Below are positions 1 to 6,838 of a stretch of 32,668 nucleotides of DNA, in pieces (position 1 is the stretch's first letter; every line of letters begins with the position of its first letter). The notes beneath the pieces are model-generated. The model did no database searches. It was not told where the DNA came from and saw only the letters and a list, made by a program, of their open reading frames with translations. The stretch covers positions 56,262 to 88,929 of the forward strand of contig NZ_LQMT02000031.1 of assembly GCF_001620365.2 (NCBI RefSeq), written 5' to 3'. This DNA comes from Amycolatopsis keratiniphila subsp. keratiniphila. GTDB lineage: Bacteria > Actinomycetota > Actinomycetes > Mycobacteriales > Pseudonocardiaceae. Position numbers and translations under genes: made by a program.

Positions 1-186
1 GAGGCGAGTCCAGGATTGGCCGGGGTGAAGTTCGTGGATTCACGGACCGATCCGCGGGTGCAGGCCGCCGATTTCCTCGTCGGCGTCGCCCGCCGGATCG
101 CCGAAGACGAATTGACCGGGAACGGTGACGGGATATTGACCGGATTGCTCGCGCCGTATGTCGATCCGGAGTCCATCTGGGACTGA
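1..186 (+). CDS. C-terminal 61 residues of an unidentified protein (5' end outside window)
   Basis: An open frame runs in from the left edge and stops with TGA at 184-186. The tail contains FVDSRTDPRVQAADFLVGVA and ends VDPESIWD. An Asp-Ser start followed by a Gln-Ala-Ala-Asp-Phe stretch is reminiscent of the C-terminal part of DUF3800-type proteins, which have an RNase H-like fold, but that is only a resemblance. The codon pattern is typical actinomycete coding sequence. The next start codon on this strand, that of geosmin synthase, lies 105 bp downstream, so the two are not tightly coupled. Function cannot be assigned without the upstream part. Confidence 0.6.
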   Translation, partial: EASPGLAGVKFVDSRTDPRVQAADFLVGVARRIAEDELTGNGDGILTGLLAPYVDPESIWD

Positions 187-291
187 TTCACTCCATGGCG
201 CACCGAATCGCTCGAGTGGACGGTTGCCCGGCGCGGCGGCGGGCTGGAAACGTCGGAACGGATCCGACCCCGGCCCGGGAGGCAGTCGCCG

Positions 292-2439
292 ATGCAGGCT
301 TTCACCTTGCCCGAGTTCTACGTGCCGTATCCGGCCAGGATGAATCCGCACCTCGAAGCGGCGCGGGCGCACAGTATGGCCTGGGCCAGGGAAATGGGGA
401 TGCTCGATTCGCCGTCGCCGTCCGGTGACGTCGTCTGGACCGAGCAGGCGCTGGCGAAAATGGATTACGCGCTGCTCTGCGCGCACACCCATCCGGACTG
501 TGACGGGCCGTCCCTCGATCTGGTCACGGACTGGTACGTGTGGGTGTTCTTCTTCGACGACGATTTCCTCGCACAATTCAAGTACACCCGCAACACCGAG
601 GGTGCGAAGGCCTATTTGGACCGCTTGGAACTGTTCATGACCGGGCCGGGGGAAAGGTCGCCCGAACCGCGGAATCCCGCCGAAGCCGGGCTCGAGAACC
701 TTTGGGCGCGCACCATTCCCGCGATGTCCGAGGCCTGGCGGCGGCGGTTCGTCACCAGCACGCACAACCTGATGGTCGAATCGCTCTGGGAGCTGGACAA
801 CATCGACCGCGGCCGCATCGCGAACCCCATCGAATACGTCCAGATGCGGCGACGCGTCGGCGGGGCGCCTTGGTCGGCGAACCTCATCGAGTTCGCCGTC
901 GGTGCCGAGGTGCCGGACAGGATCGCGGCGACCAGGCCGATGGAGGTGCTGCGCGACACCTTCGCCGACGCCGTCCACCTGCGCAACGATCTCTTTTCCT
1001 ACCAACGCGAAGTGCGTGAAGAGGGCGAGAACTCCAACGCGGTCCTCGTTTTCGAGAAGTTCCTCGACTGCCCGACGCAGGAAGCCGCCGAACTCACCAA
1101 CGACCTGCTGACCTCGCGATTGCAGCAGTTCGAGAACACCGCGCTCGTCGAGGTGCCGGCGTTGCTCGCCGAGCGCGACGTCTCGCTGCCCGAGCAGATC
1201 GCGGTCGGCCTGTACGTCAAAGGGCTGCAGGACTGGCAGTCCGGCGGGCACGAATGGCACACCCGGTCGAGCCGGTACATGAACGAGGGCGCGGACTCCG
1301 GTGCCGACGAGCTGGGCCTCGGCCGTCGGCACCGGCAGCAGGCGCCGCCGCCGTTCGCGAAGACCGGACACCTGCCGTTGCCGGAATTCCGCATGCCGTA
1401 CGCCGTGCGCACCAGCCCCCATCTCGCCGCGGCGCGCGAATACGCCCCCGGCTGGGCGCGCGGGATGGGGATGCTCGAAGGCGGGATCTGGGACGAGCGC
1501 CGGTTTCGCGGCATCGACCTGGCGCACTGCGCCGCGATGATCGATCCGGACTCGGACATCGACGGGCTGAAGCTGTCGACCGACTGGCTCACCTGGGGCA
1601 CGTACGGCGACGACTACTTCCCGTTGGTCTTCGGGACGAAACGGGACGCGGTCGCCGCGAAACTGTGCAGTGACCGGCTTTCCCTGTTCATGCCACTCGA
1701 AGGTGAGCCGGTGCCGAAGCCGTCGAACCCGATCGAGGTGGGCCTCGCGGACCTGTGGGGCCGCACCGCGGGACCGCTGTCCCCGCACGCACGGGCGGGC
1801 TTCCGGCGGGCGGTCGAGAGCATGACCGCCAGCTGGGCCTGGGAGGTCGGCAACCAGGCGCAGAACCGTGTCCCCGATCCGGTCGACTACGTGGAGATGC
1901 GACGCCGCACGTTCGGCTCCGACCTGACCAAGAGCCTCGCGCTCCTCGAACTCGGCGACGTCGTGCCCGCCGAGCTCTTCGGGAACCGCGTGCTGTTCGA
2001 ACTCGACACGGCGGCGCAGGACTACGCGGCCTTCTCCAATGACCTGTTCTCGTACCAGAAGGAGATCGAATACGAGGGCGAGGTGCACAACCTCGTGTAC
2101 GTCGCCGAGCGGTTCCTGGACGTCGGCCGGCTCGAGGCCCGCGACATCGCCGCCCGGCTGATGAACGCGCGGATGACGCAGTTCGAGCAGCTCGCCGACG
2201 AGGACCTGCCGCGGATGTGCGACGACCTCGGGCTCGGCGACGACGTCCGCGCGGCGGTCACCGGATACGCGGACCACCTGAAGGACTGGATGGCCGGAAT
2301 CCTGGAATGGCACCGGAAATGCGTGCGGTACACGCCTGAGGAGCTGGCCCGCGTCCACGCTCCCGAGCCGCCGGCGTTCTCGCTCGTGCCGAGCGGGATC
2401 GGTATGTCGGCTTGGCGGATCGGGAGCGGGGCGCGTTGA
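292..2439 (+). CDS. geoA: Germacradienol/geosmin synthase, two terpene-cyclase domains
   Basis: A bifunctional sesquiterpene synthase of 715 aa. Its N-terminal domain turns farnesyl diphosphate into germacradienol and germacrene D, and its C-terminal domain converts germacradienol to geosmin with loss of acetone (family knowledge). The duplication is visible. Residues 1-340 and 360-715 each start with LPEF and PY near their N-termini and carry metal motifs: DDDFL at 89-93 and NDLFSYQRE at 232-240 in the first half, DDYFP at 440-444 and NDLFSYQKE at 583-591 in the second. Length matches the family (about 725 aa). The ATG at 292 has GGGAGG at 277-282, a good spacing. The first metal motif is usually DDHFLE as I recall; here it reads DDDFLA, losing the terminal Glu. 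The gene appears monocistronic and is followed by repeat hairpins. Confidence 0.96.
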   Translation: MQAFTLPEFYVPYPARMNPHLEAARAHSMAWAREMGMLDSPSPSGDVVWTEQALAKMDYALLCAHTHPDCDGPSLDLVTDWYVWVFFFDDDFLAQFKYTRNTEGAKAYLDRLELFMTGPGERSPEPRNPAEAGLENLWARTIPAMSEAWRRRFVTSTHNLMVESLWELDNIDRGRIANPIEYVQMRRRVGGAPWSANLIEFAVGAEVPDRIAATRPMEVLRDTFADAVHLRNDLFSYQREVREEGENSNAVLVFEKFLDCPTQEAAELTNDLLTSRLQQFENTALVEVPALLAERDVSLPEQIAVGLYVKGLQDWQSGGHEWHTRSSRYMNEGADSGADELGLGRRHRQQAPPPFAKTGHLPLPEFRMPYAVRTSPHLAAAREYAPGWARGMGMLEGGIWDERRFRGIDLAHCAAMIDPDSDIDGLKLSTDWLTWGTYGDDYFPLVFGTKRDAVAAKLCSDRLSLFMPLEGEPVPKPSNPIEVGLADLWGRTAGPLSPHARAGFRRAVESMTASWAWEVGNQAQNRVPDPVDYVEMRRRTFGSDLTKSLALLELGDVVPAELFGNRVLFELDTAAQDYAAFSNDLFSYQKEIEYEGEVHNLVYVAERFLDVGRLEARDIAARLMNARMTQFEQLADEDLPRMCDDLGLGDDVRAAVTGYADHLKDWMAGILEWHRKCVRYTPEELARVHAPEPPAFSLVPSGIGMSAWRIGSGAR

Positions 2440-2467
2440 CGGGCCCCGTGAGCGTGTTGCGAAAGCC

Positions 2468-2515
2468 GGTCGTGAGTGGCGATTCGGGTTCTAAGCCGAA
2501 ACGCCACTCACGACC
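2468..2515. repeat. Inverted repeat, GTCGTGAGTGGCG family
   Basis: Arms GGTCGTGAGTGGCG (2468-2481) and CGCCACTCACGACC (2502-2515) match perfectly over 14 bp. After one A/A mismatch the stem continues with TTCGG (2483-2487) and CCGAA (2496-2500), leaving an 8-nt loop. It lies 28 bp after the geosmin synthase stop and probably acts as a terminator hairpin. A second, single-arm copy occurs at 2712-2731, so this is a repeated sequence rather than a one-off terminator. Confidence 0.85.
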
Positions 2516-2591
2516 ACCGGGTTGGGGGTCTTCACGCGCTGCCGTGGTGATTGCTGTGGTTGCTGGTGCAGGTGAGCTGCAGTGGCGATCT

Positions 2592-2648
2592 CTGAAGGTA
2601 GGGAAGGCCTCTTTCACTACCTTCAGGGTAGGCAAGGAGGCCTTCACG
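2592..2648. repeat. Overlapping alternative hairpins, AAGGCCTC-family repeat
   Basis: CTGAAGGTAG (2592-2601) pairs with CTACCTTCAG (2617-2626). Alternatively GAAGGCCTC with its following T-rich bases (2603-2613) pairs with AAGGAGGCCTTC (2634-2645). The two folds share bases and cannot both form fully. The second arm, ending GGCCTTCACGGAC, is the same word as in the hairpin at 20816-20870. Confidence 0.7.
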
Positions 2649-2711
2649 GACCCGACCCGTGTTCAGCCACAGCTAAATTCAGTCGGTATTTAGGGCACCC
2701 TTCGCCCTAGC

Positions 2712-2731
2712 CCGAAACACCACTCACGACC
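2712..2731. repeat. Single-arm copy of the 2468-2515 repeat
   Basis: CCGAAACACCACTCACGACC differs by one base from the right arm of the repeat at 2496-2515. No matching left arm is present nearby. It looks like a remnant of a second copy of the element. Confidence 0.75.
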
Positions 2732-2732
2732 G

Positions 2733-2785
2733 GGGCTGAAGGCTCCGGTCGCCGCATCAGATGCGGTGAAGGGAGCCTTCAGCCC
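2733..2785. terminator. Compound hairpin beyond the glucanase stop
   Basis: The outer arms GGGCTGAAGGCTCC (2733-2746) and GGAGCCTTCAGCCC (2772-2785) are perfectly complementary. Inside sits a second perfect stem, CCGCAT-CAG-ATGCGG (2752-2766), flanked by 5-nt bulges. Read on the minus strand it follows the glucanase stop by about 70 bp. No T-tract follows on either strand, so termination is inferred from structure and position only. Confidence 0.6.
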
Positions 2786-2855
2786 ATGCACGGCAGCAAC
2801 GAAATCACCCGGATAGACGCCGAGCAGGCAATACGCCCCGCCTGAGGCCGAACCG

Positions 2856-4043
2856 TCAGAACGCCGTCAGGATGATCCGCGCGGTCCGCGGGTCCCCGTC
2901 GTGCACCAGCGACTCGAAGTGCCCGACGTCGTCGAAGGCGAAGCCGTACGCCTTCCCGTCGACCATCTGCTCGTGCACGATCCGCGAGTAGTGGTCGGTC
3001 ACGGACTGCTTGTAGAACTGGCCCGCGTCGTACGTCGGCTGCGTGTGCAGCGAGCCGAGCGTCGAGCGGTGCAGCGCCGCGCACAGCGTCCGCGCGATCG
3101 GGCCGACGACCTGGTCGTTCGGCGCGTGCAGCCGTCCGTCGCAGTTGAAGACGTCGCGGGTGCTCGGCTTGCTGAACGACGCCACCGGGGCGCCCGAGGC
3201 GTCGGTGAAGCGCAGGACGTCGTCCCCGCCGGTCCGGCCGGTGAACTTCTTGCCGGGTTCGGCCTCGAACGGGACCACGGTGAGCGGTGTCGACTTGTAG
3301 GTGTTCCAGGCGCTCGTGACGTAACCGTCGAGGTAGCTGCCGCTGAACTTGCCGGTGTCGAGCCCCTTGCCCGGCGCGAGGACCCGCAGCCGGTTGTACA
3401 CCAGGTTCGAGAACCCGGCCTGGCCTTGGACGGCGTTGAAGATGTTTTCGCGGCCGCCGGGCTTCAAGCGGCCGGCCTCCTTGCTCGCGCCCGCCCCGTT
3501 GGTCAGCCCGACGGCGTGCGGCACGCTGAACATGTCGACCTGCGAGCTGTTGATGAACAGCCCGCTGTTGTCGTAGGTGAATTCGCTCCAGTCGAACAGG
3601 ATGTCGCGGTTCGGGTCGCCGTCGGCCCACGGCGCGGGCTGCACCAGGCCGTCCGGGGTGAGGAAGAACTTGATCTTCTGCCCGAACGACATGTAGACCC
3701 GGCCTGAGAGCATGCGCGGGATCCGCAGCGTGGTCGAGCCGCCGTTGCCGGGGCCCGCGATCGAGACGTCCGGCGCGGGGCTCGGCGGGTTCGCGCCCGG
3801 CGGCCACGGCGTGAAGGCGCCGGCGGCGTTGACGTAGCCGAGCTTCCCGGTGTTGAGGTTCGTGCCGAGCACGTAGAGGTGGACCGCGTCGGAGCGGTTC
3901 GAATTGTTCGTCACGGTCAGCGGCAGCGGATCGGGGCCCGCGGCGGCCGCGGTCGGCGACGAAAGCGCCGAAACACCGGTGACCAGGGGGAGGGCGACCG
4001 CCAACGCGGTCAAAACGCGCCGGACTTTCTTGCGGATGCGCAC
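2856..4043 (-). CDS. Secreted GH64 beta-1,3-glucanase
   Basis: A 395-aa exported glycoside hydrolase of family 64, the laminaripentaose-producing endo-beta-1,3-glucanases, which attack fungal or plant beta-1,3-glucan outside the cell. Residues 1 to about 35 form a signal peptide: basic MRIRKKVRR, a hydrophobic core, then an Ala-rich cleavage zone. The mature part has WSEFTYDNSG and SSQVDMFSVPHAVGL. The Glu154 and Asp170 in these segments have the same spacing, and here the same numbers, as the catalytic acid/base pair I recall for Streptomyces matensis LPHase. The protein is about one catalytic domain long, with no visible carbohydrate-binding module. The start is GTG at 4043, preceded by GAGGAG at a suitable distance. 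It is transcribed away from the sigma gene at 4349. Confidence 0.92.
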   Translation of the reverse strand: MRIRKKVRRVLTALAVALPLVTGVSALSSPTAAAAGPDPLPLTVTNNSNRSDAVHLYVLGTNLNTGKLGYVNAAGAFTPWPPGANPPSPAPDVSIAGPGNGGSTTLRIPRMLSGRVYMSFGQKIKFFLTPDGLVQPAPWADGDPNRDILFDWSEFTYDNSGLFINSSQVDMFSVPHAVGLTNGAGASKEAGRLKPGGRENIFNAVQGQAGFSNLVYNRLRVLAPGKGLDTGKFSGSYLDGYVTSAWNTYKSTPLTVVPFEAEPGKKFTGRTGGDDVLRFTDASGAPVASFSKPSTRDVFNCDGRLHAPNDQVVGPIARTLCAALHRSTLGSLHTQPTYDAGQFYKQSVTDHYSRIVHEQMVDGKAYGFAFDDVGHFESLVHDGDPRTARIILTAF

Positions 4044-4260
4044 AGTTCACTCCTCGGCGGAATCCCGCCGCGGAGCGTGGACGCGCCGCGGCGGTGCTTG
4101 CGGGTGTCGGCCGGGGGCGCGTTCCCGGCCTTGGCGTGACCTTGGCGAGGGGTCTCAGCACGGGAAGTTACGTCGCGGGATGCCGACATGTCCAGACCAC
4201 TGGTGGGAATCTGTCCGGTTTTCCGCCGGGACGGACAATTCGTCGCGGGCCCTTCGCCGA

Positions 4261-4289
4261 TTGAGGTGGCCGGATTCGTCGACTACCGT
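4261..4289 (+). promoter_or_regulatory. Candidate housekeeping promoter of the sigma gene
   Basis: TTGAGG (4261-4266), a 17-bp spacer and TACCGT (4284-4289) fit a sigma-70-type promoter. Transcription would start near 4296, giving a leader of about 53 nt before the ATG at 4349. It is the only clear element seen in the 305-bp gap 4044-4348 between divergent genes; no promoter was recognised for the glucanase. Confidence 0.5.
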
Positions 4290-4348
4290 TGTCCGGGTTC
4301 CGTCCTGGACCCCGGCGGCCGGGTTTTCTCATCCGTGGGGAGCGGGAC

Positions 4349-4969
4349 ATGAGCGACGAATTTCCGATGCGAAGAACCGGCGGCGGCGAGACGTGGATTT
4401 CCGCCGCCGGCTGGGACGGCCTCGCCAAGGCCGCGGCGGACGGCGAGCCGCACGGCATGGAAGACCTCATGTCCGCCGTCGCGGCGTGGGCACGGCAGTA
4501 CGCCGAGACCCGCCTCGGCGGCCGTGAGCTGACCTACCTCGAACCGGCCGACGTGGCACAGGAGATCTGCCTCGCGGTCCTGGTCGCCGTCCCCGGGTAC
4601 GGCCTGCGCGGCGGTTCGTTCCTGTTCCTCCTGCGCGCCATCGCGGCGAACAAGGTCGCCGACGTCTTCCGGAAGGCGGCGCGGAGCAGGCAGGTGCTCA
4701 CCGGCGAACTCCCCGAACGGCCGGCGGGGGCCGCCGACGAACCCGAGCAGCGCGCGCTGCGGACCGATCTCGGGGTCCGGCTCGGCAGGCTGATGCGGAT
4801 GCTGCCCGTCTCCCACCGTGAGGTGCTGGGGATGCGGGTGATCGGCGAGCTGACGTCGAACGAGACCGCGGCGGCGCTCGGTACGACGTCGTCACGGGTG
4901 CGGGTGACCAAACATCGCGCGATCAGCAGGCTGCGTGCCTGCGCTCAGCGCCAGGACGCCTTGAGCTGA
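4349..4969 (+). CDS. SigD/ShbA-like ECF RNA polymerase sigma factor
   Basis: A 206-aa group IV sigma factor. Region 2 is visible as ADVAQEICLAVLVAVPGY followed by FLLRAIAANKVADVFRKAAR. Region 4 is MLPVSHREVLGMRVIGELTSNETAAALGTTSSRVRV with a helix-turn-helix. The pattern resembles mycobacterial SigD and streptomycete ShbA, which drive other sigma genes or growth-phase genes (family knowledge). No anti-sigma gene follows. An ATG at 4289 lies in frame upstream, but the ATG at 4349 is preferred because GTGGGGAGCGGG precedes it directly and a candidate promoter ends at 4289. A second, diverged member of the same family is encoded at 10814-11254. Confidence 0.85.
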   Translation: MSDEFPMRRTGGGETWISAAGWDGLAKAAADGEPHGMEDLMSAVAAWARQYAETRLGGRELTYLEPADVAQEICLAVLVAVPGYGLRGGSFLFLLRAIAANKVADVFRKAARSRQVLTGELPERPAGAADEPEQRALRTDLGVRLGRLMRMLPVSHREVLGMRVIGELTSNETAAALGTTSSRVRVTKHRAISRLRACAQRQDALS

Positions 4970-5037
4970 ATACGGATCAGCAGCCGGAACAACGGATTCC
5001 CCCGTTTGGCACGGGTTTCGAGAATGCGAACGCACAT
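4945..5037 (-). CDS. Possible 30-residue small ORF, antisense to the sigma gene 3' end
   Basis: An ATG at 5037 (minus strand) is preceded by GGAGGGGCC, a Shine-Dalgarno with short spacing (about 4 nt). It opens a 30-aa frame starting MCVRILETRAKRG and ending LKASWR. The product would be strongly basic. Upstream on the same strand CCTAGGGTGG offers a TAGGGT -10-like hexamer (about 5103-5108), with only a weak -35. The last 25 bp overlap the sigma gene. Nothing in the sequence indicates function. It could be a leader-type peptide, or chance. Confidence 0.2.
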   Translation of the reverse strand: MCVRILETRAKRGNPLFRLLIRIQLKASWR

Positions 5038-5145
5038 GGCCCCTCCAGAGCTCGCCGTCGAGCACGATCGCCGAGGGCCGGGGCGAACGGTCTCGGCTTC
5101 CACCCTAGGCCCGGTCCGGGGAGCCGGAACCGGCTGAACGGACCA

Positions 5146-5174
5146 TTGACCGCCAACGGGACCGGCCATACGGC
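5146..5174 (+). promoter_or_regulatory. Candidate promoter of the GAF-ANTAR pair
   Basis: TTGACC (5146-5151), a 17-bp spacer and TACGGC (5169-5174) lie 148 bp before the ATG at 5322. The -35 is good and the -10 poor at its last base. Apart from this and the small minus-strand frame, nothing was recognised in the 352-bp stretch 4970-5321. Confidence 0.3.
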
Positions 5175-5321
5175 TCTTCGGGCTACTGCATTGGTGCCGA
5201 GAAGTCGTCGAAAGCGCGGCAAAGAGCCGAAACCGTGCGAGGATGGTGGTGGCGCGCGAGCGCTGTTCGCTCATGCTCCCGGCGGTCTCGTCCGAATCCG
5301 GACACGCCCGGGAGGCAAGCC

Positions 5322-6041
5322 ATGACGTTGCGACGGCATGATCGCGCCGCCCAGGTCTGGTCGAAGATGCGTTTCCTCGCTTCGGAAACCGATTCGGTGG
5401 TGACGGTGGAACACGCCTGCGTCGTTTGCGGGGAAATGCTCGAGGCGGCGGGTGCGGGGCTCACGCTCGCCACCGGGACGGGTTTGCCGGAGCCGGTCTT
5501 CGCCACCGATGCGCGAAGCCGTGAATTGGAAGAGCTGCAGTTCACCTTGGGTGAAGGACCGGCATTGGACGTTTCCCGCGGCGGTATGCTCGTCGTCGTA
5601 ACCGATGTGACCAGTTCGGAGGCGACACTCCGATGGCCGATGTTCGCGCCCGAGGCCATCGACTGCGGCGTGAAATCGATCATCGCTGTGCCTGTTCAGG
5701 TCGGTGCGATCACTTTGGGTGCTGTCGACTGTTATCGCGAATTCGCCGGGCTCCCCTCGCGGGAGGGGCTGGAGAAGGCGCTCGTCTGCGCGGAAGCGGT
5801 CATCACCCTGGCCTTGGCCGATACCGGTGCGCCGGTTCTCGGCGAATTGATCGATCGTGAATTCACCGAACATCGCGCCCGGGTGCATCAGGCCGCGGGC
5901 GTGGTGTCGGCCCAGCTCGAGATCGGGCTTCCGGACGCGCTCGCCCGCCTGCGCGCCTATGCCTACCTCAACGACCGCAAGCTCGACGAGGTCGCCGAGG
6001 ACGTGGTGCGGCGCCGGGTCACGTTCCGGCCCGAACCATGA
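5322..6041 (+). CDS. GAF-ANTAR domain protein 1
   Basis: A 239-aa predicted signal-responsive RNA-binding regulator. Residues about 15-165 form a GAF-like sensor, with ACVVCGEMLEAAGAGLTLA, TLGEGPALD and a strand-rich IIAVPVQVGAITLGAVDCYR segment. The last 65 residues form an ANTAR domain (VHQAAGVVSAQLEIGLPDALARLRAYA, then LDEVAEDVV). ANTAR proteins bind paired hairpins in nascent RNA and prevent transcription termination (family knowledge). The ATG at 5322 follows GGGAGG with good spacing; the in-frame extension back to 5235 is Arg-rich and looks noncoding. The gene is 31 bp from a second GAF-ANTAR gene, so the two probably share a transcript. Confidence 0.85.
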   Translation: MTLRRHDRAAQVWSKMRFLASETDSVVTVEHACVVCGEMLEAAGAGLTLATGTGLPEPVFATDARSRELEELQFTLGEGPALDVSRGGMLVVVTDVTSSEATLRWPMFAPEAIDCGVKSIIAVPVQVGAITLGAVDCYREFAGLPSREGLEKALVCAEAVITLALADTGAPVLGELIDREFTEHRARVHQAAGVVSAQLEIGLPDALARLRAYAYLNDRKLDEVAEDVVRRRVTFRPEP

Positions 6042-6072
6042 CGGATGTGTGCGATAAGGAGACAGCGGAAAG

Positions 6073-6786
6073 ATGACCGACCTGGCGGCCGACCTGAGGG
6101 AAACCTTCGTGCAGCTGGCCGACACCCTGATGGACGACTTCGATCTCGTCGAATACCTCGACGTACTCGCGTTCAGATGTGTCGAGCTGCTCGGCGTCTG
6201 CACCGCGGGCCTGTTGCTGACCGACCCTCGGGGCAGGCTCACCATGGTGGCCGCCTCCGACGAAAAAACCCGGCTGCTCGAACTGTTCCAGTCGCAGAAC
6301 TCCGAAGGGCCGGGCCTGGACTGCTACCGGGACGTCGAGCCGATGGCCTGCCCGGACCTCGTGCGTGCGCGGGGAAAGTGGCCGAAGTTCGCCCGGGAGG
6401 CGGAAAACGCCGGATTCCGCTCCGTGTACGCGTTGCCGATGCGGTTGCGGGAAGAGGTGATCGGCGCGCTGAACCTGTTCGGCACCCGTCCCGCCGTGCT
6501 CGACGACGAGGGATTGCGGCTGGGGCAGGCACTGGCGGACGTCGCCACGATCGGCATCCTGCATCACCGGTCGCTGCAGCGGCAGGAGATCGTCACCACG
6601 CAGCTGCAAACGGCGTTGAACAGCCGGGTGATCATCGAACAGGCGAAAGGAGTGCTGGCCGAACGGCTCCACGTTTCGGTGAGCGACGCGTTCGGCGTAT
6701 TGCGCGCCTACGCGCGGAGCAACAATCGCAAGATCGTCGCGGTGGCGGCGGGGATCATCGACCGCACGGTGGAAATCCCGCGCTGA
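6073..6786 (+). CDS. GAF-ANTAR domain protein 2
   Basis: A 237-aa protein with the same architecture as its upstream neighbour. The GAF domain covers residues about 20-165, with CTAGLLLTD, EGPGLDCYR and SVYALPMRLREEVIGALNLF. The C-terminal ANTAR domain has LNSRVIIEQAKGVLAERLHVS, FGVLRAYARSNNRKI and a final VAAGIIDRTV. The retained VIIEQAKGVLAER core is the canonical form; protein 1 reads VHQAAGVVSAQL in the same place. AAGGAG lies about 12 bp before the ATG. A heterodimer, or sequential sensing by the pair, is possible but is inference. Confidence 0.87.
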   Translation: MTDLAADLRETFVQLADTLMDDFDLVEYLDVLAFRCVELLGVCTAGLLLTDPRGRLTMVAASDEKTRLLELFQSQNSEGPGLDCYRDVEPMACPDLVRARGKWPKFAREAENAGFRSVYALPMRLREEVIGALNLFGTRPAVLDDEGLRLGQALADVATIGILHHRSLQRQEIVTTQLQTALNSRVIIEQAKGVLAERLHVSVSDAFGVLRAYARSNNRKIVAVAAGIIDRTVEIPR

Positions 6787-6804
6787 GCGATACCGGTTCG
6801 GCGC

Positions 6805-6832
6805 TTGTCCGGCCCTTGCCGATTCCTAGACT
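6805..6832 (+). promoter_or_regulatory. Candidate leaderless promoter of the LysR gene
   Basis: TTGTCC (6805-6810), a 16-bp spacer and TAGACT (6827-6832). Six bases separate TAGACT from the GTG start at 6839, so transcription would begin at or next to the start codon. No convincing Shine-Dalgarno is present, in agreement. Confidence 0.45.
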
Positions 6833-6838
6833 GGATGG

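Larger units (their letters stand above)
2440..2855. other. 416-bp gap between convergent genes, filled with inverted repeats
   Basis: No credible gene is visible. The stretch lies between the stops of geosmin synthase (+) and GH64 glucanase (-). It holds a long hairpin at 2468-2515, two competing hairpins at 2592-2648, a small 6-bp stem TAGGGC/GCCCTA at 2691-2709, a single-arm copy of the first hairpin at 2712-2731, and a compound hairpin at 2733-2785. A T-tract follows none of them. Confidence 0.7.

Noticed and set aside
40..2358. Very long minus-strand open frame opposite geosmin synthase
   Set aside because: It is a mirror frame caused by GC-rich third positions. The plus strand has clear terpene-synthase motifs, and the minus frame is Arg/Gly/Pro-rich without recognisable domains.
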